Source: Bacteroidota bacterium
Lineage (GTDB): Bacteria; Bacteroidota; Rhodothermia; Rhodothermales; UBA10348
Direction of reading: 5' to 3'
DNA length: 64,000 nt
Assembly: GCA_022567305.1 (NCBI GenBank)
Contig: JADFHF010000016.1
Span: 1-64,000 of the forward strand
Under the pieces are notes generated by a model. It did not search any database and had not been told where the DNA came from. It worked only from the letters and a program-made list of their open reading frames with translations. The translations under genes and the position numbers were made by a program. Below are positions 28,236 to 37,077 of the stretch, piece after piece. How positions within the stretch are numbered: the stretch's first letter is position 1; every line of letters begins with the position of its first letter.

Positions 28236-29582
28236 CTAAACAACTCCAAACGCCAGCATCGCATCAGCCACTTTTACGAAACCGGCCAAGTTGGCTCCTT
28301 TCACGTAGTCAATAGCATCTCCGTTTCGACCGTATTCCACGCAGCTCGTGTGAATGCTCGCCATGATCTCACGAAGTTTGGCGTCGACTTCTTCCCTCGT
28401 CCACTGTAGGCGCATTGAGTTCTGAGTCATTTCGATTCCGGATATGGCCACACCCCCCGCATTAGCAGCTTTCCCCGGACCAAAGAGTACGTTTGCTTCT
28501 TCAAAGAGCTTCGTGGCCTGGATGGTTGAAGGCATGTTTGCACCCTCAGCCACCACGTAGCAACCATTTTTAATAAGCTCTTTCGCGTCGTTTTCGTCCA
28601 GTTCGTTTTGAGTAGCTGCAGGAATAGCCAGATCGCACGGCACGGCCCACGGCTTACCGTTTTCAATATATTCGAGTCCATATTTGTCGGAAAACTCTTT
28701 GATACGACCGCGACGTTGATTCTTGAGATCCATTACAAACGCGAGCTTTTCCGAATCGATACCATCCTTATCTACGACCGTACCTGACGAGTCAGATAGA
28801 GTAAGCACCGTCGCACCCATCTCAATCAGCTTTTCAGCAGCGAACTGGGCAACGTTTCCAGATCCTGACACGACACAACGCTTTCCTTCCAGTGAGTCAT
28901 TTCGAGTCGCCAGCATCTCTGAGGCAAAATAAACGGTTCCATATCCCGTTGCCTCCGGTCGAATCAAGCTCCCACCGAACGACATTCCCTTTCCCGTCAT
29001 CATTCCGGTGAACTCGTTTTGGAGGCGTCGATACTGACCAAACAGGTATCCGATCTCGCGCGATCCGACACCAATATCGCCAGCCGGGATATCCACGTTT
29101 TTACCAATGTGCCGGGCCAGCTCAGTCATAAAGGACTGGCAAAACCTCATTACTTCGGAATCAGATTTTCCTTTAGGATCGAAATCAGATCCTCCTTTTC
29201 CTCCACCAAGAGGAAGCGTCGTAAGGCTGTTCTTCAAAATCTGCTCGAACGCAAGGAATTTGAGAATCCCCAGGTTTACACTCGGATGAAACCGGAGTCC
29301 TCCTTTGTAAGGCCCGATCGATCCGTTAAACTGAATCCTGTATCCGCGATTGAATTGAACTTTACTTTGATCATCCTGCCAACTGACCCTGAACATGACG
29401 ACACGATCCGGTTCGGTAAGGCGCTCGAAAACCCGTGCTTCACGATACTCAGGGTGTTCGTCTAGAAAGGGCCAGATCTTCTCCGCTACTTCCTGAACCG
29501 CCTGGTGAAACTCGGGCTCTCCCGGGTTCCTACGTTTCAGCTCTACCATAAAGGCGTCTAAAGACTTATGCGATAGTTCCAT
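28236..29582 (-). CDS. gdhA: NADP-type glutamate dehydrogenase
   Basis: A 448-residue hexameric-type glutamate dehydrogenase that interconverts 2-oxoglutarate plus ammonia and glutamate. The length and motifs fit the NADP-specific biosynthetic form: YKGGLRFHPSVN, the catalytic-lysine region PLGGGKGGSDFDPKGK near residue 125, PAGDIGVGSREIGYLFGQY near 162, and the Rossmann segment VVSGSGNVAQFAAEKL near 236. It is monocistronic: a strong terminator follows and a 331-base gap precedes it. Confidence 0.96.
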   Translation of the reverse strand: MELSHKSLDAFMVELKRRNPGEPEFHQAVQEVAEKIWPFLDEHPEYREARVFERLTEPDRVVMFRVSWQDDQSKVQFNRGYRIQFNGSIGPYKGGLRFHPSVNLGILKFLAFEQILKNSLTTLPLGGGKGGSDFDPKGKSDSEVMRFCQSFMTELARHIGKNVDIPAGDIGVGSREIGYLFGQYRRLQNEFTGMMTGKGMSFGGSLIRPEATGYGTVYFASEMLATRNDSLEGKRCVVSGSGNVAQFAAEKLIEMGATVLTLSDSSGTVVDKDGIDSEKLAFVMDLKNQRRGRIKEFSDKYGLEYIENGKPWAVPCDLAIPAATQNELDENDAKELIKNGCYVVAEGANMPSTIQATKLFEEANVLFGPGKAANAGGVAISGIEMTQNSMRLQWTREEVDAKLREIMASIHTSCVEYGRNGDAIDYVKGANLAGFVKVADAMLAFGVV

Positions 29583-29913
29583 TGGCGGAATGAGGTTGTT
29601 TCTTGAAGAGATTTAAATTAGAGAAACGCATAAAATCACGGAATTCTGGAAGCGCCTCCAGTCGGAAGAAATCGCGAAGCGATCACGTTGGGTGTTCTTA
29701 AGATTGTGTACTTGATCGCTCAATATGAGCCGGTTTTCGCGATAAGCGAGAGCCCGAATGGGCGTTGATTTGGCAGCGTCCGTCTGAAGAGTCCGTGATG
29801 GATGCTGGATCACGCCAACGTTACGGTTTGGGGCGAGATTTGTCAAGGTTTTGAGACTATAAGGACCCTTTTTAATGTCTGATAAGAGTTGGACGGCGAG
29901 TCCGTGTAACGAC
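29583..29913. other. Intergenic gap of 331 bases between gdhA and pyrB
   Basis: This presumably holds the gdhA promoter and the 3' end of the pyrB transcript. I see no confident promoter, RNA or terminator. A 77-codon minus-strand frame (29613-29846) has no recognisable features and I do not call it a gene. Confidence 0.45.
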
Positions 29914-30900
29914 TCATCCCTCCCCCTTAGCTGCTCCCGAGAGCAGAAACAACACCGCCATTCTGACGGCTACCCCGTTCGTGACCTGATTCAATATGAC
30001 CGCTCGCTCGTGATCGACCACGTCACTCGCCAGTTCAACACCACGGTTCACCGGGCCCGGATGCATAATGACCAAATCCTTATGCTGTTCCAGATGCTGA
30101 ACCTTTATTCCAAACTGCTCATGATATTCACGGAGGCTTGGTACCAGGTTTTTCCCCTGCCTTTCCATTTGAATACGAAGAGCCATGGCCACGTCTGACC
30201 CTTCAAGGGCTTCGTTCAGGCTGGATGTGATCCTGATCGTGCTGTCGGGCAAGAACTTGTCCAACTCGACGGGAAGTAGCGTCTTTGGACCACAAAGTGT
30301 CACATTGGCGCCCAGCTTGGTCAGACCGTGAATATTGGATCGAGCAACACGACTGTGCTTTATGTCTCCAATGATCGAAATATTCAGTCCCTGGAAACTC
30401 TCGAATCGATCTGAAATGGTTAACAGATCCAGTAGCCCCTGGGTCGGGTGCTCATGAGCTCCGTCCCCCGCATTGATCACCACGGCGTCTACGCACTGCG
30501 TCAGAAAATGTGGAGCTCCTGGAGATGGGTGGCGAATAACCACCATATCGATCTGCATCGCCTCTACATTCTGTGCCGTGTCCTTCAAGGTCTCCCCCTT
30601 GGACACGGACGATCCTGACGAGGAAAAATTGATCGGCGAAGCAGAAAGCCGTTTTTCGGCCAGCTCAAATGAAATTCGGGTCCGAGTAGAGGGTTCGAAA
30701 AACAGGTTTACAATCGTTACGCCTCGGAGTGTCGGAACCTGACGAATGGGTCGGTACAGAACTTCCCGAAACTGGCGCGCGGTTTCGAGAATGAGTTCAA
30801 TTTCCTCACGAGAATAGGTAGACAGACCCAAGAGATGTCGATGCTGTAGCATCGGCTCTGCTGTATCGTTCGCCGGCACTACTTTTGTCTCAGTTATCAT
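29914..30900 (-). CDS. pyrB: Aspartate carbamoyltransferase catalytic subunit
   Basis: Catalyses the committed step of pyrimidine synthesis, carbamoyl phosphate plus aspartate to carbamoyl-aspartate. The carbamoyl-phosphate motif FEPSTRTR is at residues 68-75, with [12 protein letters not shown] and the C-terminal [11 protein letters not shown]. At 328 residues it is full length. The ATG at 30900 was chosen: it follows GAGAGG at good spacing and lies 10 bases after the pyrR stop, while the 28 further upstream codons would overlap pyrR. It is co-transcribed with pyrR. No pyrI regulatory subunit is present. Confidence 0.95.
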   Translation of the reverse strand: MITETKVVPANDTAEPMLQHRHLLGLSTYSREEIELILETARQFREVLYRPIRQVPTLRGVTIVNLFFEPSTRTRISFELAEKRLSASPINFSSSGSSVSKGETLKDTAQNVEAMQIDMVVIRHPSPGAPHFLTQCVDAVVINAGDGAHEHPTQGLLDLLTISDRFESFQGLNISIIGDIKHSRVARSNIHGLTKLGANVTLCGPKTLLPVELDKFLPDSTIRITSSLNEALEGSDVAMALRIQMERQGKNLVPSLREYHEQFGIKVQHLEQHKDLVIMHPGPVNRGVELASDVVDHERAVILNQVTNGVAVRMAVLFLLSGAAKGEG

Positions 30901-30910
30901 TCGTGCCTCT

Positions 30911-31507
30911 CTAATCCGTGGAGGGATTGAGATTGGCATCCTCAGACTGGTGTTCGACCAACCAGACTCCCTCAGAATCATCAATTTCCAACAAACAGAC
31001 GCGCACTTCTTCTCCGGGAAAGGTTGGGATGCGACGACCTACAAAATCAGCACGGATAGGAAGTTCCCGTAAACCCCGGTCAATAATGACCAGAAAATGT
31101 ATCGACGCGGGCCGACCCATATCCATAAGGGCATCCAACGCCGCTCGGGCAGTACGACCCGTATACAGCACGTCATCAACCAAAACCAAATGTCGATCAG
31201 ATATGTCAAAATCGATCTTCGTCTCTCGTATGTAAGGTTGTTTCAGGCGTAGCCGAAAATCGTCTCGGTACATGGTGGCATCCAGTACCCCGAGAGGGAC
31301 TCTCATGCCTTCTGCTTCCTCAATGTGACTCTGAAGTCTTTGAGCAATAAAAACGCCCCGACGCTGCATACCAATCAGCCCGATCATGGGGTCGAGTCCT
31401 TCTTCGTGGGACAGCGTCTCGACGATCTGGCGGGCCATCCGATTTAACGTCCGGCTAAGATCCCGATCGTCCATTAACTGAGCTTTTACGACGTCATTTT
31501 CATCCAT
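30911..31507 (-). CDS. pyrR: PyrR, pyrimidine operon regulator / uracil phosphoribosyltransferase-like
   Basis: A 198-residue type I phosphoribosyltransferase. The PRPP-binding motif [16 protein letters not shown] is near residue 110, and the family segment RDDFRLR near residue 84. In Firmicutes PyrR binds pyr mRNA and causes attenuation; elsewhere it may be mainly a uracil phosphoribosyltransferase. Here it sits 10 bases before pyrB, the classic arrangement. I did not find a clear antiterminator/terminator pair upstream of it, so RNA-based control is not demonstrated. Confidence 0.92.
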   Translation of the reverse strand: MDENDVVKAQLMDDRDLSRTLNRMARQIVETLSHEEGLDPMIGLIGMQRRGVFIAQRLQSHIEEAEGMRVPLGVLDATMYRDDFRLRLKQPYIRETKIDFDISDRHLVLVDDVLYTGRTARAALDALMDMGRPASIHFLVIIDRGLRELPIRADFVGRRIPTFPGEEVRVCLLEIDDSEGVWLVEHQSEDANLNPSTD

Positions 31508-31690
31508 GGGCCGAAGTTACACCATTTCGTCGATGCGTAACCAGTTATTGAAGCGTGGAGCTCGAGCAAACCGTGTGAATTCAGAGACATACACGTTTCC
31601 AAAAACGCTTGAAACGTCCGATCAACGGAACCAACACTCGATGATTCGTACTACTCATCTTAATTTTCTCACCGGCCCGTTCGGACTCAT

Positions 31691-32623
31691 TTGACTACAG
31701 TCGAAACTTCTCTTCGATATCTCGATCCCGTGTTCGTTTCCAAACTGTCGAACATGGAGTTGCGAGCGCGCTTAATTGTCGAGGGGTTTATTACCGGACT
31801 GCACAAAAGTCCATATCATGGATTCTCGGTGGAGTTTACCGAACATCGCCCATACAATCCGGGCGACGAACTTCGGCATGTGGATTGGAAGGTATACGCA
31901 AAAACAGATCGGCATTATGTTAAACAGTATGAGGAAGAAACCAATCTGAGACACTATGTCGTTTTGGATACGTCACCTTCGATGCGCTACAAGCACAACG
32001 CTCCTCTGTCCAAATTAGAATTCAGCGCGTATCTGGCCAGCGCTCTGCACTTAATGATGATTCGTCAGCGTGATGCAACGGGGCTCATCGCATTTGACGA
32101 ATCTATCCATACTATTCTACCTCCTAAGAGCACCACCGGATATATTCGTACGCTATTAAGTACGCTCGAACGAATTACAGATATGGAGCCAGCTGGAGAA
32201 CGTACTGGCGCCGCGGCCGTCCTCAACGAAGTGGCTGAACGTATTTCTCGTCGTTCCCTAGTCGTCGTGATTACAGATCTATTCGAGAACATCGCTGAGC
32301 ATGAGACGCTATTGAACGCGCTTAGACATCTTCGCTACCGAGGTCACGAAGTTCTCGTGTTTCACGTTCTTGAATCCGAGACAGAGCGCAGATTCAAGTT
32401 TCCAGATGTACCCATGCGATTCGTAGATATGGAGACTGGAGAAGAAATGTCTTTGAATCCAGCTCAGGTAAGAGAAAACTATGAAGGAGCGGTCCGGGCA
32501 TTTTCAGAACGGTTCAGATTGAGATGCCGGGAACGAAATATCGATTTTGTCGAGCTAGACACGATGAAACCTTACGGTACGGCCCTTCTGGCCTACCTAA
32601 ACAAAAGAAATCGACTTACGTAA
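31691..32623 (+). CDS. DUF58 domain protein with VWA-like fold
   Basis: A 310-residue soluble protein. The DUF58 signature RPYNPGDELRHVDWKVYAKT is near residues 53-72, followed by a von Willebrand A-like metal-binding start, LDTSPSMRY near 95. DUF58 proteins are usually encoded beside a MoxR AAA ATPase and other VWA proteins; neither is in this window. The start is a TTG at 31691, directly before conserved sequence. It runs divergently from pyrR across 183 bases that show no clear signal. Function is unknown beyond the family. Confidence 0.88.
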   Translation: MTTVETSLRYLDPVFVSKLSNMELRARLIVEGFITGLHKSPYHGFSVEFTEHRPYNPGDELRHVDWKVYAKTDRHYVKQYEEETNLRHYVVLDTSPSMRYKHNAPLSKLEFSAYLASALHLMMIRQRDATGLIAFDESIHTILPPKSTTGYIRTLLSTLERITDMEPAGERTGAAAVLNEVAERISRRSLVVVITDLFENIAEHETLLNALRHLRYRGHEVLVFHVLESETERRFKFPDVPMRFVDMETGEEMSLNPAQVRENYEGAVRAFSERFRLRCRERNIDFVELDTMKPYGTALLAYLNKRNRLT

Positions 32624-32687
32624 TGTGGCACTCGGCTGGTGAGGCTCGATTCCAGCATTCACATCAATTAACCATTCGATTGCCATA

Positions 32688-34481
32688 ATGAATACGCTTC
32701 GAGTTCGCGAGCTGTTGATCTGTTCCATTTTCGCCACCGTCTGTTTGGGGGTAGCCCCAAGATCGGCGGTTTCGCAAAACACGGATGCCCCCTACGTTCT
32801 GGCAACGCCTGGAAACACGCCGAAGGCGTACGACAACCCTGACCTGGTTATGAAGTATCAGTCGACGATTACTGCCGAAGACCTGGCGGCTCACCTCTAG
32901 TTCTTCGCCTCTGACTTCTTTGAAGGACGAGAAACCAGTGCCCGCGGGCAAAAACTAGCGGCTCACTACCTCGCGTCCCAGTATCGCAAGATTGGTGTGT
33001 CTCCTCGCGGGACTGTGGAATCCACCAACCCCATGGATCCGTCGGCCTACTTCCAGCCGTTTGACGTTTATGGGAATCGGATAACGTCAGCGAGTCTAGC
33101 GATCAGTGTCAATGGTAAAACCGTACATACTTCAACCAATTCGGCTATTAAAACCGACGACCAGTCCTATCTCGTATTTGGAACGACGCCCGATGTGACC
33201 GGCGGCGTGGTCTTTGGCGGATATGGAATTGGAGACGACGATCTTGGTTATAACGATTTCAAAGCGATGGAAACAGCCGGTGTTTCGGCTGAAGACTCAT
33301 GGCTCATGTTACTGGCTGACGAACCGCTGGCATCAGCTGAGCAAAGCCTATTGAATACGGAGGACGGTAAACCCTCAGCATGGACGACCAGCAGATTTCG
33401 GAAGATCTCTACAGTGGCGAGCATCGCGAAACCGAGTGGTATTTTGCTGGTCGTAGACAGTAGTCCGCTGTTTCAAGACTCGGTTGCCGAAGCCGCGGCC
33501 CGAGCTGCAGCGAGTCGCAGCCAAGGTGTTGGGAGTCTATCTCTCGAACCCAGAACGGGTGGAGGCCGTCGCCGATCATTCCCCCCCGTATTCGCCATTT
33601 CGACTTCATTTGCTGACCAGATTCTTCAGACTACCGGCAGGTCTATTCAGTCGATCCAGTCAGAAATAAATTCGTCCTTGCAGCCCCAGGTATTCGCCGT
33701 AGACGGGGTCGAACTAACTGGATCGATTGAGCAGGACTCATTCCAGGCACAGACTGAAAACGTCGTTGCATTTATTGAAGGATCGGACCCGAAATTGAAA
33801 GATGAGTACCTGGTGATCTCATCGCAATATGATCACATAGGCATGTCGGACACCGGCGATGAGGATGGGATCAATAATGGTGCTGACGATGATGGCTCGG
33901 GGACGGTAACCATTTTAGAGATTGCAGAAGCCTTTGTGAAGGCAAAGGCTGATGGAGTCGGGCCCCGACGATCCATCCTCTTTCTGAATGTAGCGGGTGA
34001 AGAGAAGGGGCTGTTGGGGTCGGCATATTATGCTGATATTGAGCCGATCATCCCGCTAGAAAAAACCGTCACGAACCTGAATATCGACATGATCGGCCGC
34101 ATCGATCCTACACATCCAGGAGAAGGTTCAGATTATGTGTACATCATCGGCAGTAACCTCATCTCTCAGGAATTACATGACATCAATCAGCGCATCAATA
34201 AGCTCGTGGGAATTAATATTGATCTGAATGAGCGCTTCAATTCTAAAGACGATCCGAATCAGTTCTATCGTCGTTCGGATCACTGGAATTTCGGCAAACA
34301 CAATATCCCGTTCATTTTCTTCTTTACGGGGACGCACGAAGACTACCACGGCGTCGATGACGAACCGGAAAAGATTGAGTATGATCGAATGGCTCGAATC
34401 GGTCAACTCATTTTTGCGACCGCTTGGCAGATAGCCAATCAGGACAATCGTCCGGCGGTTTCAGGAACAGGGTTTAACTAA
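32688..34481 (+). pseudogene. Secreted M28-family metallopeptidase interrupted by an in-frame TAG
   Basis: One continuous frame of 597 sense-like codons is split by a TAG at 32898-32900. Upstream lie a signal peptide (residues 1-30) and ITAEDLAAHL. Immediately downstream come FFASDFFEGRETSARGQK and the rest of an M28 aminopeptidase, so the stop falls inside a conserved helix where most relatives have Tyr or another residue. Later zinc-site segments are present (NGADDDGSG, AGEEKGLLGS, LNIDMIGR, HEDYHG). However, the first zinc ligand appears as Gln instead of His (SSQYDHIG, codon at 33825). Probably a pseudogene; a sequence error or readthrough are alternatives. Confidence 0.85.
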
Positions 34482-34518
34482 AGTCAGCGCTACGGTTGGG
34501 AAACCGACCCGCACCACT

Positions 34519-34791
34519 TTACAAGGCGTTCACAGCCTCGACGCGGGTAATTTGAGGAACCGTCCTCATTATGGCCTGCTCAATCCCGGCTCGGAGCGTC
34601 ATGGTACTCATGGGGCACGTACCGCAAGCACCAAGCAGTTCCAATTCAACGACCATGTCGTCTGTGATATCTTTCAGACGGACAGATCCACCATCGGTCA
34701 TCAGGTAAGGACGAAGTGAGTCGAGAGCTTTCTCGACGCTCTGGATCAATGCCGGATCCTGACCTGGGCGGGTAGCGTGTTTTTCAGGCAT
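34519..34791 (-). CDS. NifU-like C-terminal domain Fe-S scaffold protein
   Basis: A 90-residue stand-alone NifU C-terminal domain. The cluster-binding motif is CGTCP near residues 57-61, within LLGACGTCPMSTMTLRAGIE. Such proteins carry or deliver Fe-S clusters in the cytoplasm. It lies downstream of the Mrp gene on the same strand, with 135 bases between, and both proteins belong to Fe-S cluster trafficking. It may be transcribed with mrp. No internal promoter is obvious. Confidence 0.9.
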   Translation of the reverse strand: MPEKHATRPGQDPALIQSVEKALDSLRPYLMTDGGSVRLKDITDDMVVELELLGACGTCPMSTMTLRAGIEQAIMRTVPQITRVEAVNAL

Positions 34792-34926
34792 CCTTTACGA
34801 GATAAGACGGATCATACGTGGGATTAGCCTTGTCAAGTAACTTAAAACGCAGGCCAGATTAAAAAGATCATTCTTATAGAGATCATTTTGTACCGGATTG
34901 CTGTGGATGATTGGCATGCATCAAAT

Positions 34927-36030
34927 CTATCTCGTCGTAATTTCTATTCGTTCCGTATCCGGTTTCGTGATATTTCGAACCACAACGTGATGTACCACGG
35001 TGCGTGCCATCTCCTGAAATAGCGGATATCCTTCGTCCGTTGCCGCCAATGGATATCCAGCGTCGCACGATATTCGGAGTGCTTCATCAAGGGGCAGTTC
35101 AGCCAACAGAGGAATATCGAGTTTTCGGGCAAGATCTCTGGCTCCACCCTGTCCGAAAAGGTAATACTTTCGATCGGGAAGATCGGGCGGCGTGAAGTAG
35201 GCCATATTTTCAACAAGACCCAAAACGGGTACACCGACCTGCTCGAACATGGCCACTCCCTTGCGCGCGTCCGCCAGTGCCACTTTCTGCGGAGTTGAAA
35301 CGACAATCGCTCCGGTTAGAGATACCGTCTGCACAATGGTCAGCTGGATATCCCCTGTTCCTGGCGGTAAATCCAGAATTAAATAGTCGAGATCGCCCCA
35401 GTCTGTCTCCCCTAGAAATTGTTTCGTCGCACCTGACACCATGGGGCCGCGCCAAATGACCGCCTGATCCTGTTCCACCAGGAATCCCATAGACATCACT
35501 TTTACCCCGAATTTTACAATCGGTATGATCTGTCGGGATTCGTTGATCTTTGGACGAGTTCCTTCCAAATCGAACATCGTAGGGATCGAAGGTCCGTAAA
35601 TATCGACGTCGACCAGACCCACATCATATCCTTCGCGCACCAACGCGATTGCCAAATTTACAGCGACGGTACTTTTACCAACGCCACCCTTTCCCGATGC
35701 AACGGCGATCGTATTTAAAACACGATCCCCCGGAGCCTTTTTCCCAGCCTGATCAGATACCAGCCCTTCCCCAAGCCCGATCATTTCGTTGTCCATCTCG
35801 ACCTGTATAGAAACTTTATCTCCGACAACCTCCCGTATCGCCGAAATACTTTGCTCCTCCACGAGATACGCGAATGGACTCAACGGGTCTTTCAGAAAAA
35901 TCGTGTATCGAATGCGATCGTCTGTGAACTGAAGATTTCGGATCAGTCCCAGTCGAACGATATCCTTTCCACTGTCTGGTTCGACGACGTGTGAAAGCGA
36001 TTCTATGATGTGATTTAGATCGAAATTCAA
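34927..36030 (-). CDS. Mrp/ApbC P-loop ATPase, Fe-S cluster carrier
   Basis: A 367-residue protein with an N-terminal DUF59/MIP18-like domain (about residues 1-80) and a C-terminal ParA/MinD-like ATPase. The deviant Walker A GKGGVGKST is near residue 114, then DVDIYGPSIPTM and LPPGTGD. Mrp proteins ferry Fe-S clusters to apoproteins. Many carry a C-terminal CxxC, but here the corresponding region reads ENMAYFTPPDLPDRKYY and has no cysteines, a form I associate with Bacteroidota. A NifU-like gene follows. Confidence 0.92.
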   Translation of the reverse strand: MNFDLNHIIESLSHVVEPDSGKDIVRLGLIRNLQFTDDRIRYTIFLKDPLSPFAYLVEEQSISAIREVVGDKVSIQVEMDNEMIGLGEGLVSDQAGKKAPGDRVLNTIAVASGKGGVGKSTVAVNLAIALVREGYDVGLVDVDIYGPSIPTMFDLEGTRPKINESRQIIPIVKFGVKVMSMGFLVEQDQAVIWRGPMVSGATKQFLGETDWGDLDYLILDLPPGTGDIQLTIVQTVSLTGAIVVSTPQKVALADARKGVAMFEQVGVPVLGLVENMAYFTPPDLPDRKYYLFGQGGARDLARKLDIPLLAELPLDEALRISCDAGYPLAATDEGYPLFQEMARTVVHHVVVRNITKPDTERIEITTR

Positions 36031-36179
36031 AAAACCGTATTAGCATTGAATGATTGGGTCCAGACTAACGAAGTAATGAGGGAATCGGGTCCCCGTTCTT
36101 GCCAGAAGAGTCCATGATTTTTGGAATCCTCGTTTTCGTGGTCGGCCGTCATGGCCCTTCGCGAGATGTTGGAAGGACT

Positions 36180-37024
36180 TTAGCTCTCCGGACAACGAGC
36201 ACGTACAGACCACCAATCTGCTTCTATTCGCTCTTCGAGTAGTAAGAGTTTGTTCTTTTTCAATCGAGCCGCGATCAATGCTTTGTCGGTAAGCTGTAAC
36301 CCGGACAGGATGATCTCAGCCTTAGGCGCTGCTCGCTCGACGTATGAAGGTAAATCGTTTCTCCATACCGTTCGATTGATATTGGCCAGAATAAGTGTGA
36401 ATCCGGTTTCGCCAACAGATTCGATGGTCCCTTGGCGGATTTCGACCATTCCATCCACCTGGTTGAGGACGATGTTCTCAGAGGCATTTTTGAATGACGA
36501 CGTGTCGAAATCAAGACCCGGAACGGATTGTGCGCCCAATTTCGCCGCCGCAATCGCAAGGATTCCTGTACCTGTACCCACGTCAAGGACCCGGTCCAGA
36601 CTGTCAAGACACACGTCCAGATGCTGAAGAGCGAGACGTGTACTTTCGTGGTGTCCTGTACCGAAACTCATTTGAGGATCGATAACCCATTCAATCAGTT
36701 GCATATTGTCTACCAACGGCTCAGCCCACGAAGGCCTGATGTAGAATGGGGGTACCGAGAGAGGCTGAATGCTTTTTTCCCACTCTAGATTCCAATTCCG
36801 GGCGGGTATTAAGGTCTCATTCCATTGTTCTGAGAGTCCGTACCGAGCCAGGATATCCCCGAACGACGGTTCGTGCTTCTCGCGTCCAGTGCTCACGTTG
36901 AAAGAACAGCCGCAAGTAGATAATCCTGTTGCTCAAACCCCTCGATGGCCAGGGAGGACATTTGTGCAACAAGAATCTCTTGAAGTGAGTCAGCAGCGGA
37001 AATTTGGATCGCGACCGTGTCCAT
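36180..37024 (-). pseudogene. prmA: Ribosomal protein L11 methyltransferase, frameshifted near the N terminus
   Basis: PrmA trimethylates L11 using SAM. The downstream frame (36896-36180) has the whole catalytic domain: WVIDPQMSFGTGHHESTRLAL, the SAM motif DVGTGTGILAIAAAK and LANINR. It lacks the N-terminal domain, which is found in another frame starting at an ATG at 37024: MDTVAIQISAAD through SLAIEGFEQQDYLLAAVLST, then a TGA at 36895. One missing base near 36890-36925 explains the split. Restoring it gives about 281 residues, the normal length. This is either a real pseudogene or a sequence error. The internal GTG start at 36896 would make a truncated protein. Confidence 0.85.
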
Positions 37025-37077
37025 AATCGGATTCGCCTAGTGAAACGGACCGATCTCCTACACACAGAGGCGTCTAC

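Noticed and set aside
29613-29846. A 77-codon minus-strand frame between gdhA and pyrB
   Set aside because: No similarity, no ribosome-binding site and no conserved features; probably chance in the gdhA promoter region.
32898-32900. General recoding of TAG as an amino acid
   Set aside because: Several intact genes here end normally in TAG (for example at 6394 and 16922), so genome-wide TAG reassignment is not supported.
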